Assembly (NCBI GenBank): GCA_964036195.1
Contig: OZ038453.1
Coordinates: 3,983,469-4,047,468, forward strand
DNA from: Sphaerolaimus hirsutus
Lineage: Eukaryota > Nematoda > Chromadorea > Monhysterida > Sphaerolaimidae
Direction: 5' to 3'
Length of the DNA: 64,000 nucleotides
Shown in pieces: positions 63,736 through 64,000 of the stretch (within the stretch, counting starts at the first letter, position 1; every line of letters starts with the position of its first letter). The notes below the pieces were generated by a model. It was given only the letters and a program-made list of their open reading frames with translations. It did no database searches and was not told the DNA's origin. The position numbers and the translations under genes were made by a program.

Positions 63736-64000
63736 CTGAAAAGTCCCCGGGCAGTGCTCACTATTCGCGCTAGGGGTAAGCTACGGTCATAAAATTTCGA
63801 CAGGTTAAGGTATCAGGTGCTTTGAGTTTTCACCTAAAATTTCACCCCTCTAGCTCCACCCACTGCGGAACTGTGGGGGTTACAATTTTGGTCATTTTGT
63901 ACTGATGTACAAATGGTCCTCTAGCTCAATACTGCTTTAAGTTGTGATCATGAAAACTTTGGCTAGTGTAAGCCACCAGTGTTGGTAATGTGCTGATTAT
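63736..64000. other. Right edge, possible mariner end
   Basis: GGTCCGGCTGAAAAGTCCCC near 63732 resembles a mariner-type terminal repeat, but no partner end is inside the window. Otherwise nothing recognised. Confidence 0.2.

Overview
The window looks like a gene-poor, transposon-saturated piece of an invertebrate animal nuclear genome. Two things point to a metazoan: a spliced gene with a recognisable KLRAQ-type coiled-coil protein (PPP1R21-like), and an intact BEL/Pao retrotransposon with an envelope-like region. I cannot name the species. I saw no bacterial operon, rRNA, tRNA or CRISPR array.

Layout. 1-2805: 5' exons of a PPP1R21/KLRAQ1-like gene on the minus strand, running off the left edge, with mobile elements in its introns. 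3316-4590: a hAT-like MITE, then a 53-bp satellite. 5383-18103: copy A of a segmental duplication (copy B at 60616-63332) carrying the last two coding exons of an unrecognised minus-strand gene. Copy A has been expanded by several insertions, the largest being a 9.19-kb BEL/Pao element (8632-17819) with two apparently identical 532-bp LTRs, a TATTG target duplication and one 2687-codon gag-pol-env-like frame. 18104-23478: exon-like islands, a word-array MITE and a foldback. 23479-35264: an 11.8-kb foldback-like composite whose inverted arms are ~167-bp satellite arrays. 35267-60230: dense MITEs and foldbacks, a related BEL solo LTR (39591-40185) and a Ty3/gypsy reverse-transcriptase fossil (50740-51207). 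60616-64000: copy B, then more elements.

Most non-coding elements share one plan: terminal inverted repeats, a defined target duplication (8 bp, 6 bp or TA), and an interior that repeats one short word, for example AAACGG, AACGTA, AGTGTA, GGCGCC or AAATCTC. The duplicated block works as an internal clock, because copy B keeps the empty sites of three insertions found in copy A (BEL, the AAACGG element and the AACGTA element), while copy A keeps the empty site of a mariner-like MITE found in copy B.

The candidates for something new are the word-array MITE families with their family-specific and switching words, the satellite-armed foldback composite, and the single-frame BEL element whose start codon straddles the LTR/primer-binding-site junction.
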